Positions 32,309 through 38,927 of a stretch of DNA of 47,491 bases are shown one piece after another. Origin of the DNA: Clostridia bacterium (GTDB taxonomy: Bacteria > Bacillota_A > Clostridia > TANB77 > CAG-508); the NCBI GenBank assembly GCA_017475185.1, contig JAFVGB010000001.1, forward strand, positions 1 through 47,491, written 5' to 3'. The position numbers and the translations under genes are program-made. The notes under the pieces were generated by a model, which worked only from the letters and a program-made list of their open reading frames with translations, searched no databases and was not told the DNA's origin. Within the stretch, counting starts at the first letter, position 1, and the number at the start of each line of letters is the position of its first letter.

Positions 32309-32374
32309 AGATATAGATTCATTGAAGTAAAAAGGAAAATTTGAAGCAATAATTTTAAATTATTGCTTTTTTTA
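32309..32374 (+). ncRNA. RNA unit 9 (about 65 nt)
   Basis: The shortest unit: promoter, about 35 nt, terminator AAGCAATAA/TTATTGCTT (32344-32352 with 32360-32368) plus T-run. Confidence 0.65.
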
Positions 32375-32375
32375 T

Positions 32376-32406
32376 TTGTAAATAATCGTAGAAATATATA
32401 TTTTTG
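32376..32406 (+). promoter_or_regulatory. Array promoter P11
   Basis: TTG 32376-32378, 20 nt, TATTTTTG 32399-32406. Confidence 0.8.
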
Positions 32407-32412
32407 TACTGC

Positions 32413-32480
32413 CTTTATAAAAATATAAATTTTAATAGCTCTGATAAGAAGGGACGGCTTGCCTAACCGTCCAAATTTTT
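32413..32480 (+). ncRNA. RNA unit 10 (about 70 nt)
   Basis: Ends with GGACGG/CCGTCC (32452-32457 with 32467-32472) followed by AAATTTTTT. Downstream to 32650 lies a GC-richer stretch (around 32485-32560) without a gene. Either the terminator leaks or this is a separate structured RNA segment. Confidence 0.55.
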
Positions 32481-32654
32481 TAAAATTTTCGACTTCCCAA
32501 GACCGAGACCGGTTCGCGGCGAGCGTGGAAACCATCAGTCGTATGCATCCGAGACTTGCTGTTACCTGATACGTCTTAAAAGCAGTATTTCTATACCCTC
32601 TGCCAAACTATACTAAAAAATAAGACTTTGCTATACTGGGAAATATGTATAAAA

Positions 32655-32680
32655 AAAAGCACGCTCAATGCGTGCTTTGA
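32655..32680. terminator. Bidirectional terminator between RNA array and Cys-repeat genes
   Basis: AAGCACGC/GCGTGCTT (32657-32664 with 32670-32677), A-run on the left and T-run on the minus side. It ends the minus-strand Cys-repeat transcript and could stop the RNA array from the left. Confidence 0.8.
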
Positions 32681-32694
32681 CCAAAGATAAAATA

Positions 32695-33240
32695 CTACAA
32701 ATTTTTGTAAACTAATCTGCGTTTAATTAATTTAGAATCATACAAGTTTATTTTACTTGCTCGGTTATAATTTAGGAGGCTGTCAATATAGGCGTTGCTG
32801 CACATTTCGGCGTTATTGCAAAAATTGCAGTTATTACAGCAGTAACAATTTGTGCAGGCTTCGCATTTATAGGACATTTCGCAATTATGGCAATGTTCGC
32901 ATTTGATGCAGTTATAAATATTTACGCAGTCGAAATTGCCGTAAGATTTAGAGGCGTTGTTACATTTTATGCAATCAATGCAATTAATACAGGACATACA
33001 GGAGGCACAGCATTCACAATAGGAGCAGTCCACGCAGTCTGTGCAGTTTTTACAATTATAACAATTAAAGCAATGAAAATTATCTTGATTTAGATTTTCG
33101 TATTCTTCAAGGGTTAAATTTGCCCAATTTAGGAACTCTTGCGTTACGCCGTTTATGATATATTTCCAGTTCCATTTTTTATATTCTTTAAATTCGTTAT
33201 AATCTTTAAATATTAGAGTTTTGATTTTATAATTTAACAT
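32695..33240 (-). CDS. Cys-repeat protein, paralogue 2 (181 aa)
   Basis: About 27 Cys. N-terminal family region with I-I-N-G-V-T-Q-E-F-L-N-W and L-T-L-E-E-Y. Then H-C-F-N-C-Y-N-C and CxxC steps (D-C-V-D-C-S-Y-C), a short Cys-free break (N-N-A-S-K-S-Y-G) and a second Cys block, and a 35-residue tail without Cys (S-K-I-N-L-Y-D-S-K-L-I). The start is preceded by TTTTATAGGAATTAAAA, shared with paralogue 3. No separate promoter found; likely read-through from paralogue 3. Confidence 0.75.
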   Translation of the reverse strand: MLNYKIKTLIFKDYNEFKEYKKWNWKYIINGVTQEFLNWANLTLEEYENLNQDNFHCFNCYNCKNCTDCVDCSYCECCASCMSCINCIDCIKCNNASKSYGNFDCVNIYNCIKCEHCHNCEMSYKCEACTNCYCCNNCNFCNNAEMCSNAYIDSLLNYNRASKINLYDSKLIKRRLVYKNL

Positions 33241-33277
33241 ACTTTTAATTCCTATAAAATTTTATTAATAAAAAGAT

Positions 33278-33302
33278 ACAGGAGAGGCTAATCCTCTCCT
33301 GT
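33278..33302 (-). terminator. Leaky terminator between the two Cys-repeat genes
   Basis: ACAGGAGAGG/CCTCTCCTGT (33278-33287 with 33293-33302), overlapping the stop codon of paralogue 3 and followed on the minus strand by ATCTTTTTA. It probably lowers expression of paralogue 2. Confidence 0.7.
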
Positions 33303-33785
33303 TAATATATAATGGTAAAAATCGACTGCTTTATTTTTTAATTTAATATTTGAAATTTCGTTTCCATATTTTACATTTGTGCAATTTTTGCTTTTGCGGA
33401 GCGTTTCGCATTTTACGCATTCAGTGCAATCGTCGCAATCTTCACAATCGGTGCAAAAATTTGCTCTTTTACAATAGAAGCATCTAACATCAAAGAAGCA
33501 GTAATGACAACCTATGCAGTCATCGCAATCTTGGCAATTAAAGCAATTATGGCAAGATTGGCAATTTATGCAATCTTCGCAGCCCATGCAGTTCCAGCAG
33601 TAGTAGTTTGTTTCGTTGAACTTTTGGTAAAGTTCGAAAGAGAGGAGATAATTTTTTAAGAAAAGCTCGGAGCATCCGTTTATTTTTTCGTTCGGATGAT
33701 ATTCAAGGTAATTTTGAAAATCATCGTAGCTTTCAAAAATTTTAGTTAAAAATTTTTGTTCAGAATTGTTTTGTTTTTTTGTCAT
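33288..33785 (-). CDS. Cys-repeat protein, paralogue 3 (165 aa)
   Basis: About 22 Cys. N-terminal K-I-N-G-C-S-E-L-F-L, then C-W-N-C-M-G-C and CxxC steps with many acidic residues (C-E-D-C, C-D-D-C, C-T-D-C-E-D-C-D-D-C-T-E-C), then a Cys-poor tail. It has a strong promoter on the minus strand (33840-33870) and an ATAGGAATTAAAA start region identical to paralogue 2 and to the plus-strand gene at 34411. Confidence 0.75.
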   Translation of the reverse strand: MTKKQNNSEQKFLTKIFESYDDFQNYLEYHPNEKINGCSELFLKNYLLSFELYQKFNETNYYCWNCMGCEDCINCQSCHNCFNCQDCDDCIGCHYCFFDVRCFYCKRANFCTDCEDCDDCTECVKCETLRKSKNCTNVKYGNEISNIKLKNKAVDFYHYILTGED

Positions 33786-33839
33786 AATTTTAATTCCTAT
33801 AAAATTTGATTTTCGAAAAAGAGTTAAATTTTTGTATTA

Positions 33840-33870
33840 CAAAAATACAAAAATTTTTCGAAAACTCCAA
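33840..33870 (-). promoter_or_regulatory. Bacteroidota-type promoter for Cys-repeat genes
   Basis: Minus strand: TTG (33870-33868), 20 nt, TATTTTTG (33847-33840). Confidence 0.8.
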
Positions 33871-33943
33871 AAAATTTTTAATTTTTTGGACGGAAATATT
33901 CGATTTTTTTGAAAAATTTTTTTTAATTTTTTTTTAAAAAAAT

Positions 33944-33974
33944 TTGGTTTTTTCGAAAAAAAGTGTTATATTTG
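33944..33974 (+). promoter_or_regulatory. Bacteroidota-type promoter, divergent from the Cys-repeat genes
   Basis: TTG 33944-33946, 20 nt, TATATTTG 33967-33974, followed 35 nt later by the ATG of a small membrane protein. Confidence 0.75.
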
Positions 33975-34009
33975 TATTATAAAAATTGACAAAAAAAAGG
34001 AACGCAAGA

Positions 34010-34165
34010 ATGAAAAACAAGAACAGTTATTCAAATTTTAAAAAGGCAAGGCGGATAAAAAAAGCCAAGAAGATACTCCTCGCAATTTTTTTGAGAAATC
34101 CGATTGCATTTTTATTTTATTATATGCTTTTTTCGTATTTATGGTTTAAGCTCTGGGGCTTTTAG
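34010..34165 (+). CDS. Small basic membrane protein (51 aa)
   Basis: Starts M-K-N-K-N-S-Y-S-N-F-K-K-A-R-R. About 25 very basic residues are followed by a hydrophobic segment (A-F-L-F-Y-Y-M-L-F-S-Y-L-W-F) to the end. A promoter and AAGGAACGC lie ahead of the ATG. A GC-rich structured 3' region follows in the same transcript. Function unknown; resembles small toxin-like or lysis-regulating peptides in layout only. Confidence 0.55.
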   Translation: MKNKNSYSNFKKARRIKKAKKILLAIFLRNPIAFLFYYMLFSYLWFKLWGF

Positions 34166-34330
34166 AAGCAGGAAGCAAGGGAGCAGGGACGGCGGAAGCC
34201 GCCAAGAGGAGCGGACGCCCAAAGGGGCACCACCCACCCTCCTTCTTACAAACCTAAAAAAAGAGCAGGAACAAAAAGGAGACCAGGCGTTCCGCCCAAA
34301 GAGACTAAAAAAAAATAAAAAAAGTTCTTG
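34166..34330 (+). ncRNA. GC-rich structured segment with GGAGCAGG element
   Basis: GC content jumps well above the flanks. Stems: GGCGG/CCGCC with loop AAG (34191-34203), GCCC/GGGC (34217-34220 with 34225-34228), GGCG/CGCC (34286-34289 with 34293-34296). GGAGCAGG (34180-34187) is shared with the RNA regions at 38674, 38788 and 39499, suggesting a related RNA. It lies behind the small membrane gene, possibly as its 3' RNA. Confidence 0.5.
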
Positions 34331-34358
34331 CATATTTCAAAAAAAAGTATTATTTTTG
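34328..34358 (+). promoter_or_regulatory. Bacteroidota-type promoter
   Basis: TTG 34328-34330, 20 nt, TATTTTTG 34351-34358, 52 nt before ATG 34411. Confidence 0.8.
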
Positions 34359-34410
34359 TAATACAAAAATTAACAATAAACAAAAACAAAAAAAAATAGG
34401 AATTAAAAAA

Positions 34411-34758
34411 ATGCAAAGCACAGAAAAAAGATTTATTTGTTTAAGACGTACTATATTTAACCATAAGCCTTATATAGTAACAGAAAAAGCCACTCTAAGA
34501 TTGAACAACACAATAAAAGGGGACTTCCCAATGGTTTTTAATTTAGCATTATTAAAGACAAAAGATGCTTTTTATTTTGAGCAATATATAAAAAGCAAAT
34601 TAAAGGGAATAAACGAATACGATTACCCTGTAAATTACATAAAACGTTTATTTATTGAATGCTGGGATATGTCAAGTGACGGCGAATTAAAGATAGGAGA
34701 AAGAAAAGCAATTAACAAAATAGGATTTACAAAAGAGGAGGGGTTAGTATGTTTATAA
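34411..34758 (+). CDS. Hypothetical protein (115 aa)
   Basis: Not recognised. Begins M-Q-S-T-E-K-R-F-I-C-L-R-R-T; basic N-terminus, middle beta/alpha (D-A-F-Y-F-E-Q-Y-I-K-S-K-L), and no membrane helix. It has the ATAGGAATTAAAA start region seen in the Cys-repeat genes and is coupled to the next tiny gene by a 10-nt overlap. Confidence 0.6.
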   Translation: MQSTEKRFICLRRTIFNHKPYIVTEKATLRLNNTIKGDFPMVFNLALLKTKDAFYFEQYIKSKLKGINEYDYPVNYIKRLFIECWDMSSDGELKIGERKAINKIGFTKEEGLVCL

Positions 34759-34865
34759 TAAAATTATTATCTATATTTTGGTTTACGGTATTAGGACCAG
34801 TATTAGTAGGCGGGATAATAGGAGCGTATATAAAACGCAACGAAGAAGAGCCTATACAAAAATAA
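34749..34865 (+). CDS. Tiny membrane protein (38 aa)
   Basis: Starts M-F-I-I-K-L-L-S-I-F-W-F-T-V-L-G, hydrophobic through residue 27, with a charged C-terminus (K-R-N-E-E-E-P). It overlaps the preceding gene by 10 nt. Single membrane helix; function unknown. Confidence 0.5.
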   Translation: MFIIKLLSIFWFTVLGPVLVGGIIGAYIKRNEEEPIQK

Positions 34866-34866
34866 T

Positions 34867-34897
34867 TTGTTTAATAGAAAATTTATTTTTATTTTTG
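34867..34897 (+). promoter_or_regulatory. Bacteroidota-type promoter before the replication-like operon
   Basis: TTG 34867-34869, 20 nt, TATTTTTG 34890-34897. Confidence 0.8.
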
Positions 34898-34958
34898 TAA
34901 TACAATAAGTACTTCAATTTTATATTAAAAATATATTCTTCCTCAAAGAGAATAAATA

Positions 34959-35020
34959 AAGCAGGTTCAGTCTTCCCCCATTTTATCTTAATAAAAAATT
35001 TGAGCCTGCTTATTTTTATT
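34959..35020 (+). terminator. Attenuator-like hairpin just before ATG 35031
   Basis: AAGCAGGTTCA (34959-34969) pairs with TGAGCCTGCTT (35001-35011): 11 bp, one G-U, 31-nt loop, followed by TATTTTTATT. It sits between the promoter and the start codon 20 nt downstream, so it either ends a short leader RNA like the array units or attenuates the operon. Confidence 0.65.
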
Positions 35021-35030
35021 AATAATTAAA

Positions 35031-35729
35031 ATGATAACAGACATATATTCATTTACACAATCTATTGTTGAAGTAGTAAAGACATATTACAAGAATAATC
35101 CGACATTAGACAATTACAATGCGTCATCGCCATTATTTCCAAAATACATAGCAGAGTACATATTACGCACCAGATATGGGATATTGCGCAATACAGGGTT
35201 CAAGTTTTTAGATTTATTATTAACAAACACAGAAAGCAATCATATTTATAAAAAGATTGACACTGGGAATTTTGGATTAAAGCGTGATGTTATATTAATA
35301 AATAAAGAAATAGACAAGATAAAAGAGAATAATATATTAACTTCAGAGCAGAATATATTATTTGGCTTTATATATCATACATTATTAGATTATTACAAAG
35401 ATTATGAATTTTTGGAGCGTTACAATTTAAAGACGGTATCCAAGCAGAAGACATTTTTAGCACATTATTTAGTTTATTTTTCAGTAAGCACATATTGTGG
35501 GACATTTGATAGGTTAAAGAGGACTGAGAACGTATTTGATTCAGATTTTACGACCACTCGTATTAGTTTTATATATACTAATATATCTCGTAAATTCAAA
35601 AAGCAGGATAAAACGGCGATTGACATATACAATGAGATATTAAATTTTTTCAATGCTTCAAAATTCAAAGAATATTTTAATTATATTAAACCGATAGAAT
35701 ATGGACACAGCAACAGAGAAGAAAATTAA
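35031..35729 (+). CDS. Hypothetical helical protein (232 aa)
   Basis: Not recognised; strongly helical and Tyr/Ile/Lys-rich, with Y-I-L-R-T-R-Y-G-I-L-R-N-T-G-F-K-F near 43-59 and E-Q-N-I-L-F-G-F-I-Y-H-T. First gene of an operon that continues with two HTH-like proteins and a clamp-like protein, so a replication role (initiator or loader) is conceivable. It overlaps the next gene by 29 nt. Confidence 0.55.
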   Translation: MITDIYSFTQSIVEVVKTYYKNNPTLDNYNASSPLFPKYIAEYILRTRYGILRNTGFKFLDLLLTNTESNHIYKKIDTGNFGLKRDVILINKEIDKIKENNILTSEQNILFGFIYHTLLDYYKDYEFLERYNLKTVSKQKTFLAHYLVYFSVSTYCGTFDRLKRTENVFDSDFTTTRISFIYTNISRKFKKQDKTAIDIYNEILNFFNASKFKEYFNYIKPIEYGHSNREEN

Positions 35730-36024
35730 TTTAATGGACAGCCTATTACAAAAGATATTTGAGGTTATTCCAGAATATAATTTTGAGGATTGGTCTGTAT
35801 TTCAGTATAACATAGAGCCGTTATATATGGACACTATATTATACGTATTAGACACGTTAGAAATTCCACGTTTTATACTTGCAGAACGTTTTAATTATGA
35901 CATTGACGAATTGACAACGATTTTACACAAGACTTATTATGCTATAAATTTAGACAAAGAATACATAGAATTTTACAAAAAAGTTAAAACTAAATTAAAA
36001 GAGTATAATATTTTTATTATTTAG
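35701..36024 (+). CDS. HTH-like protein (107 aa)
   Basis: Helical. The segment L-E-I-P-R-F-I-L-A-E-R-F-N-Y-D-I-D-E-L-T near 56-75 reads like a helix-turn-helix, with an overall layout like the neighbouring 115-aa protein. It may be a diverged paralogue of it. DNA binding is inferred. Confidence 0.5.
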   Translation: MDTATEKKINLMDSLLQKIFEVIPEYNFEDWSVFQYNIEPLYMDTILYVLDTLEIPRFILAERFNYDIDELTTILHKTYYAINLDKEYIEFYKKVKTKLKEYNIFII

Positions 36025-36025
36025 A

Positions 36026-36373
36026 ATGTATAAAAAATTTGAAAATGTAGTTACTCCATACTATACATTTAATTATAAATATATAAATGAGATAATAAAT
36101 ATATTCTTAAAATTTTATAATGTATCGTATTTTGAACTTATAAATATAAACAAGAGTTATAATAAGATTTTCAGATTATTTATCTATTTTTTATGCAAAA
36201 ATTCTAAATTATCCAATGAGGAAGTTTCATATATTTTTAAAGTTCCTTATGATGCTATTATCGCTGTACTTGTAGAATTTAATAAAGAATTTAAAAAAAA
36301 AGATAAGAATGAAATTTATGCAAGTTTATACTCTGATTATTTAACACTTCAAGAATTGATTAATGATTTATAA
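36026..36373 (+). CDS. DnaA domain IV-like HTH protein candidate (115 aa)
   Basis: Residues about 27-90 follow the order of the DnaA C-terminal DNA-binding domain: F-Y-N-V-S-Y-F-E-L (start helix), a basic linker, R-L-F-I-Y-F-L-C-K-N-S-K-L-S-N-E-E-V-S-Y-I-F (helices), and V-P-Y-D-A-I-I-A-V. The canonical D-H-S/T-T-V signature is replaced by P-Y-D-A-I-I. It lies directly upstream of a clamp-like gene, mirroring dnaA-dnaN order. Similarity is by eye. Confidence 0.4.
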   Translation: MYKKFENVVTPYYTFNYKYINEIINIFLKFYNVSYFELININKSYNKIFRLFIYFLCKNSKLSNEEVSYIFKVPYDAIIAVLVEFNKEFKKKDKNEIYASLYSDYLTLQELINDL

Positions 36374-36391
36374 ACAAAACGGATTTTATCA

Positions 36392-37867
36392 ATGTTAAAT
36401 TTTAATATTTCGACTTTTAAATTTATTGAGCTGGTAAAAAATAGTTATGCTATTTGTACAGATTTAAGATGTAGAGGAAGAAATAGAGATACTGCTTTAA
36501 TGTATATTTATCAAAAAGATTTAGAGGTTTCTTTTTGTACTTCTTTTTACAATATATCGACAAAGAAAAATTATTTTACTGATAAACCAAACGAAGGCTT
36601 TGCTCTTGTTAAAATGTCTTCTTTATTTTATGTATTAAATCAATTTGGACATTATCAAGATAGAGTACTCGATACGCTCAATCCTATATTTAATGTGTTC
36701 TATGATGAAATTACTTCTCAATTAGTTATTTCTTTTGAAAATACTTCTTTTAAATTAGAAACTTTTAATAATGACGAAGTAAAATGCAGTGAGTTTTATT
36801 CTTTATTCAAAAACTTCAAGAATAACTTTGAAAATTTAACGTCTTTCAATCTGCCAAAATATACTAATTTTTTTATTGATCAGCTTAAAGGTTCAGAACA
36901 AAGCTCGTTTTATGACGGCTTCCCTTCTTGTTCTTTCAAAATAGATTTTAATAATGGGATTTTTAATTTTATAGACAATAGACTTGATGGACTTTTATTT
37001 TACTCTTCTACGGAAATGAATTTTGTAAATAAATTTGATTCTGGCGTTTATTATTATAATGTTCCTTACAAATTTTTTACTTGGTTCTCCTATTTCAAAT
37101 ATAAAGAAAAAAATCTAATGTTTTATATTTCTGGAAATGATATTTATATTGTCCGTGATTTAGTCAATTCTATTTCTGATTATTACGCTACTTTCTCTCT
37201 TAAAAGATTAAACGAAAATAAACTTAAAGCGTCTCAACAATCTCTTTTTGAAAATGCGTCCGAAACTTTAAGAAAATACAGGAAACTTAAACTCCACGAC
37301 AATCAAGATTTTAATAATATACTTAACTTCAAAGATATCATTAAAATTTCTAATATAAAAGTTTCTTCTTTTGAGAATATTTATAACGATGTAGATAATT
37401 ATAATGTAAACTTCGGTACTATTCAAGTTAATTTTAATAATTTATTTAATACTTTGGCTCTTTTTAATATTGGAGCTGATGCAGAAAATAAAGCTTCTTC
37501 TGGTACTTTTAGAGTTGTTGGTAATAATTTAAATTTTTCTCTTTCTTCTGCATATTCTAAAATAAATATTTCTCAAAATATCCCTATTGGTAATCCTGAT
37601 AATGTAAAATTTAATGTCTCTTTGAATCTTAATACTATTAAATTATTCTTAAACTCTTTTAGAGCTAAATTCTTTCAAGAATATTCTAATACTAAAGATT
37701 ACGATTTATATCTTTCTTTACTTGGCAATGATAATAACAATAATGCACGTTTAACCTTTAGAAAAAAATCTTTTGTTGATAATTATGCTATTAATAATTT
37801 CAAATATCAATTAAATTGTTCTCTTTCTAAAGATTATAAATTTTATAAAAAATCATTAGGTATGTAA
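36392..37867 (+). CDS. Possible sliding-clamp-like protein (491 aa)
   Basis: Three successive regions each look like a clamp half-ring unit: residues 65-130 (L-V-K-M-S-S-L-F-Y-V-L ... L-V-I-S-F-E-N-T-S-F), 190-275 (F-I-D-N-R-L-D-G-L-L-F ... N-L-M-F-Y-I-S-G-N-D-I-Y) and 350-475 (I-Q-V-N-F-N-N-L-F-N-T-L ... L-N-L-N-T-I-K-L-F-L-N). Length exceeds bacterial beta clamps (about 370 aa). Codon use here is richer in T-ending codons than in the rest of the phage, suggesting separate origin. A structural protein is a real alternative. Confidence 0.35.
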   Translation: MLNFNISTFKFIELVKNSYAICTDLRCRGRNRDTALMYIYQKDLEVSFCTSFYNISTKKNYFTDKPNEGFALVKMSSLFYVLNQFGHYQDRVLDTLNPIFNVFYDEITSQLVISFENTSFKLETFNNDEVKCSEFYSLFKNFKNNFENLTSFNLPKYTNFFIDQLKGSEQSSFYDGFPSCSFKIDFNNGIFNFIDNRLDGLLFYSSTEMNFVNKFDSGVYYYNVPYKFFTWFSYFKYKEKNLMFYISGNDIYIVRDLVNSISDYYATFSLKRLNENKLKASQQSLFENASETLRKYRKLKLHDNQDFNNILNFKDIIKISNIKVSSFENIYNDVDNYNVNFGTIQVNFNNLFNTLALFNIGADAENKASSGTFRVVGNNLNFSLSSAYSKINISQNIPIGNPDNVKFNVSLNLNTIKLFLNSFRAKFFQEYSNTKDYDLYLSLLGNDNNNNARLTFRKKSFVDNYAINNFKYQLNCSLSKDYKFYKKSLGM

Positions 37868-37868
37868 T

Positions 37869-38366
37869 ATGAAAAATATTTTTCTCTTTTTGCTTCTATC
37901 TCTATTCTTTGGCAATTCTTTAATTGCTCAATCTGAGACTATACACAAAAACGATAAAGAAGCATATCATTTATTTTTTGTTCACAAAAAAACTCTGGAC
38001 ACTCTCATTTCTAAATCTAAACATTTACAATTAACAGAAGAGAATTTTTTACTCCTCTGTGATTTGTTCAAAATACAATATCCTCGCTTTGTCTTAAAAC
38101 AAGCTATTCTTGAAAGCGGAAATTTTAAGTCTAATGTCTTTAACAATACTAATAATTTATTTGGTATGAAAAGACCAGGAGCAAGAAGAACGTATGCTCT
38201 CAAGAAAAAATACAAATTAAATTACGCTTGCTATGAAAGCTGGATACATTCACTCGCTGATTATAAACTTTGGCAAGGCAACAAAACTATTACTGGAAAT
38301 TATGCTGATTATCTGGAAAAACGATGTTTTGCCGAAGCCAAAGACTACAAAGAAAAACTAAAATAA
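37869..38366 (+). CDS. Secreted glucosaminidase (GH73-type), second lysin
   Basis: This 165-aa protein begins with a clear signal peptide (M-K-N-I-F-L-F-L-L-L-S-L-F-F-G, cleavage near I-A-Q). The catalytic region matches the FlgJ/GH73 family: K-Q-A-I-L-E-S-G-N-F with Glu82 as the acid, N-N-L-F-G-M-K (95-101), and the Y-x-S-W...S-L-x-D-Y motif near 122-133. It cleaves peptidoglycan glycan strands. It lies 1 nt after the clamp-like gene and far from the endolysin cassette; it may serve in entry or late lysis. Confidence 0.8.
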   Translation: MKNIFLFLLLSLFFGNSLIAQSETIHKNDKEAYHLFFVHKKTLDTLISKSKHLQLTEENFLLLCDLFKIQYPRFVLKQAILESGNFKSNVFNNTNNLFGMKRPGARRTYALKKKYKLNYACYESWIHSLADYKLWQGNKTITGNYADYLEKRCFAEAKDYKEKLK

Positions 38367-38396
38367 AAAAAGCACCTTTTATGGTGCTTTTCTTTT
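38367..38396. terminator. Bidirectional terminator
   Basis: AAGCACC/GGTGCTT (38370-38376 with 38383-38389), T-rich on the plus side and A-rich before it. It ends the plus-strand glucosaminidase operon and a short minus-strand RNA. Confidence 0.8.
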
Positions 38397-38447
38397 AACT
38401 TGTAGGGATTATTTTATCGGAAATAAATATTAATGAAAGCTCTTACG
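38367..38447 (-). ncRNA. Short minus-strand RNA (about 80 nt)
   Basis: A perfect promoter on the minus strand (TTG 38483-38481, 19 nt, TATTTTTG 38461-38454) fires towards the terminator at 38367-38396 with no coding frame between. Same promoter-short RNA-terminator form as the array, on the opposite strand. Confidence 0.6.
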
Positions 38448-38453
38448 CAATTA

Positions 38454-38483
38454 CAAAAATAAAGACTTTCTATAACTTTTCAA
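38454..38483 (-). promoter_or_regulatory. Bacteroidota-type promoter for a minus-strand short RNA
   Basis: TTG, 19 nt, TATTTTTG on the minus strand. Confidence 0.8.
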
Positions 38484-38619
38484 AAATTAACCACAAAAAT
38501 TCGGTTTTATACATAAATCCCTTTATCCCATGCACTTTTTTTTACGATGCGAGCCAATACGCCGCGAAGCGAACTCCTTTAACTCTCTTGTTTTTTTGGT
38601 GTTACGCTATTTCTCATTT

Positions 38620-38880
38620 TCGACCGCTTTTTTTTTGAGGCGGGAGCGGGCGGGAGCGGACTGCTTTGGACAAGGAGCAGGACGCCCGCACGACTGCCGC
38701 CGATATGAGGGCGGGAACAAATTTCGTGCAGTTCACGAGAGCAGATGGGAAAGAAGCAAGTTGAAGGTAATATCTGCACGCCGCCATGGAGCAGGGTCAT
38801 TGGGAAACCCAGCGACTAGCGGCGATGCAGAGCTTGATGACAAAGGGTGGGGAACCAAAGATACAATACAAATAAAATAA
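38620..38880 (+). ncRNA. GC-rich structured RNA candidate, element 1
   Basis: Stems: CGCCC/GGGCG (38683-38687 with 38709-38713), TCGTG-CAGTT-CACGA (38724-38738), GCAGAT/ATCTGC (38741-38746 with 38772-38777). Then comes the repeated 3' module: CCGC (38781-38784) paired with GCGG (38819-38822), enclosing GGAGCAGG and GGGT/ACCC. The frames through it contain no recognisable protein and the base composition is unlike any gene here. No promoter was found directly upstream. Confidence 0.55.
38781..38828 (+). repeat. Repeated RNA 3' module, copy 1
   Basis: CCGCC, GGAGCAGG, GGGT-CATTGGGAA-ACCC, AGCGACTAGCGGCG. Matches copy 2 at 39493-39540 with a compensating stem change. Confidence 0.7.
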
Positions 38881-38889
38881 AAAAATTGT

Positions 38890-38920
38890 TTGTTTTTTTC
38901 TAAAAAAAGTATTATTTTTG
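38890..38920 (+). promoter_or_regulatory. Promoter of the long structured RNA
   Basis: TTG 38890-38892, 20 nt, TATTTTTG 38913-38920, followed directly by the GC-rich segment. Confidence 0.85.
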
Positions 38921-38927
38921 TAATATA

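Larger units (their letters stand above)
29610..32694 (+). other. RNA array: at least ten promoter-RNA-terminator units in 3 kb
   Basis: No frame over 61 codons is credible here. Instead there are ten TTG-19/20 nt-TAnnTTTG promoters (-7 elements ending at 29648, 30238, 30454, 30642, 30985, 31231, 31707, 32123, 32302 and 32406) and an eleventh -7 box without TTG at 31972. All are on the plus strand, interleaved with about twelve intrinsic terminators. Many leaders share a GTATA/ATACAATTAATTAAC...TTTAACTAATTAAATC-like start, so units probably arose by duplication. Confidence 0.8.

Noticed and set aside
32159..32344. A 61-codon frame in the RNA array
   Set aside because: It spans a terminator and the next promoter and has no ribosome-binding site.
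29610..32694. Retron or group II intron in the RNA array
   Set aside because: No reverse transcriptase is encoded anywhere in the window and no domain V-like hairpin was seen.
34104..34361. An 85-codon frame (and a 64-codon opposite frame) in the GC-rich stretch after the small membrane gene
   Set aside because: Low-complexity Arg/Gly/Pro translation, overlaps a structured GC-rich segment and the next promoter.
38530..38880. A 116-codon plus-strand frame in the GC-rich region
   Set aside because: Arg/Gly-rich low-complexity translation without family resemblance. The DNA forms many perfect stems and repeats an RNA module, so RNA is the better explanation.
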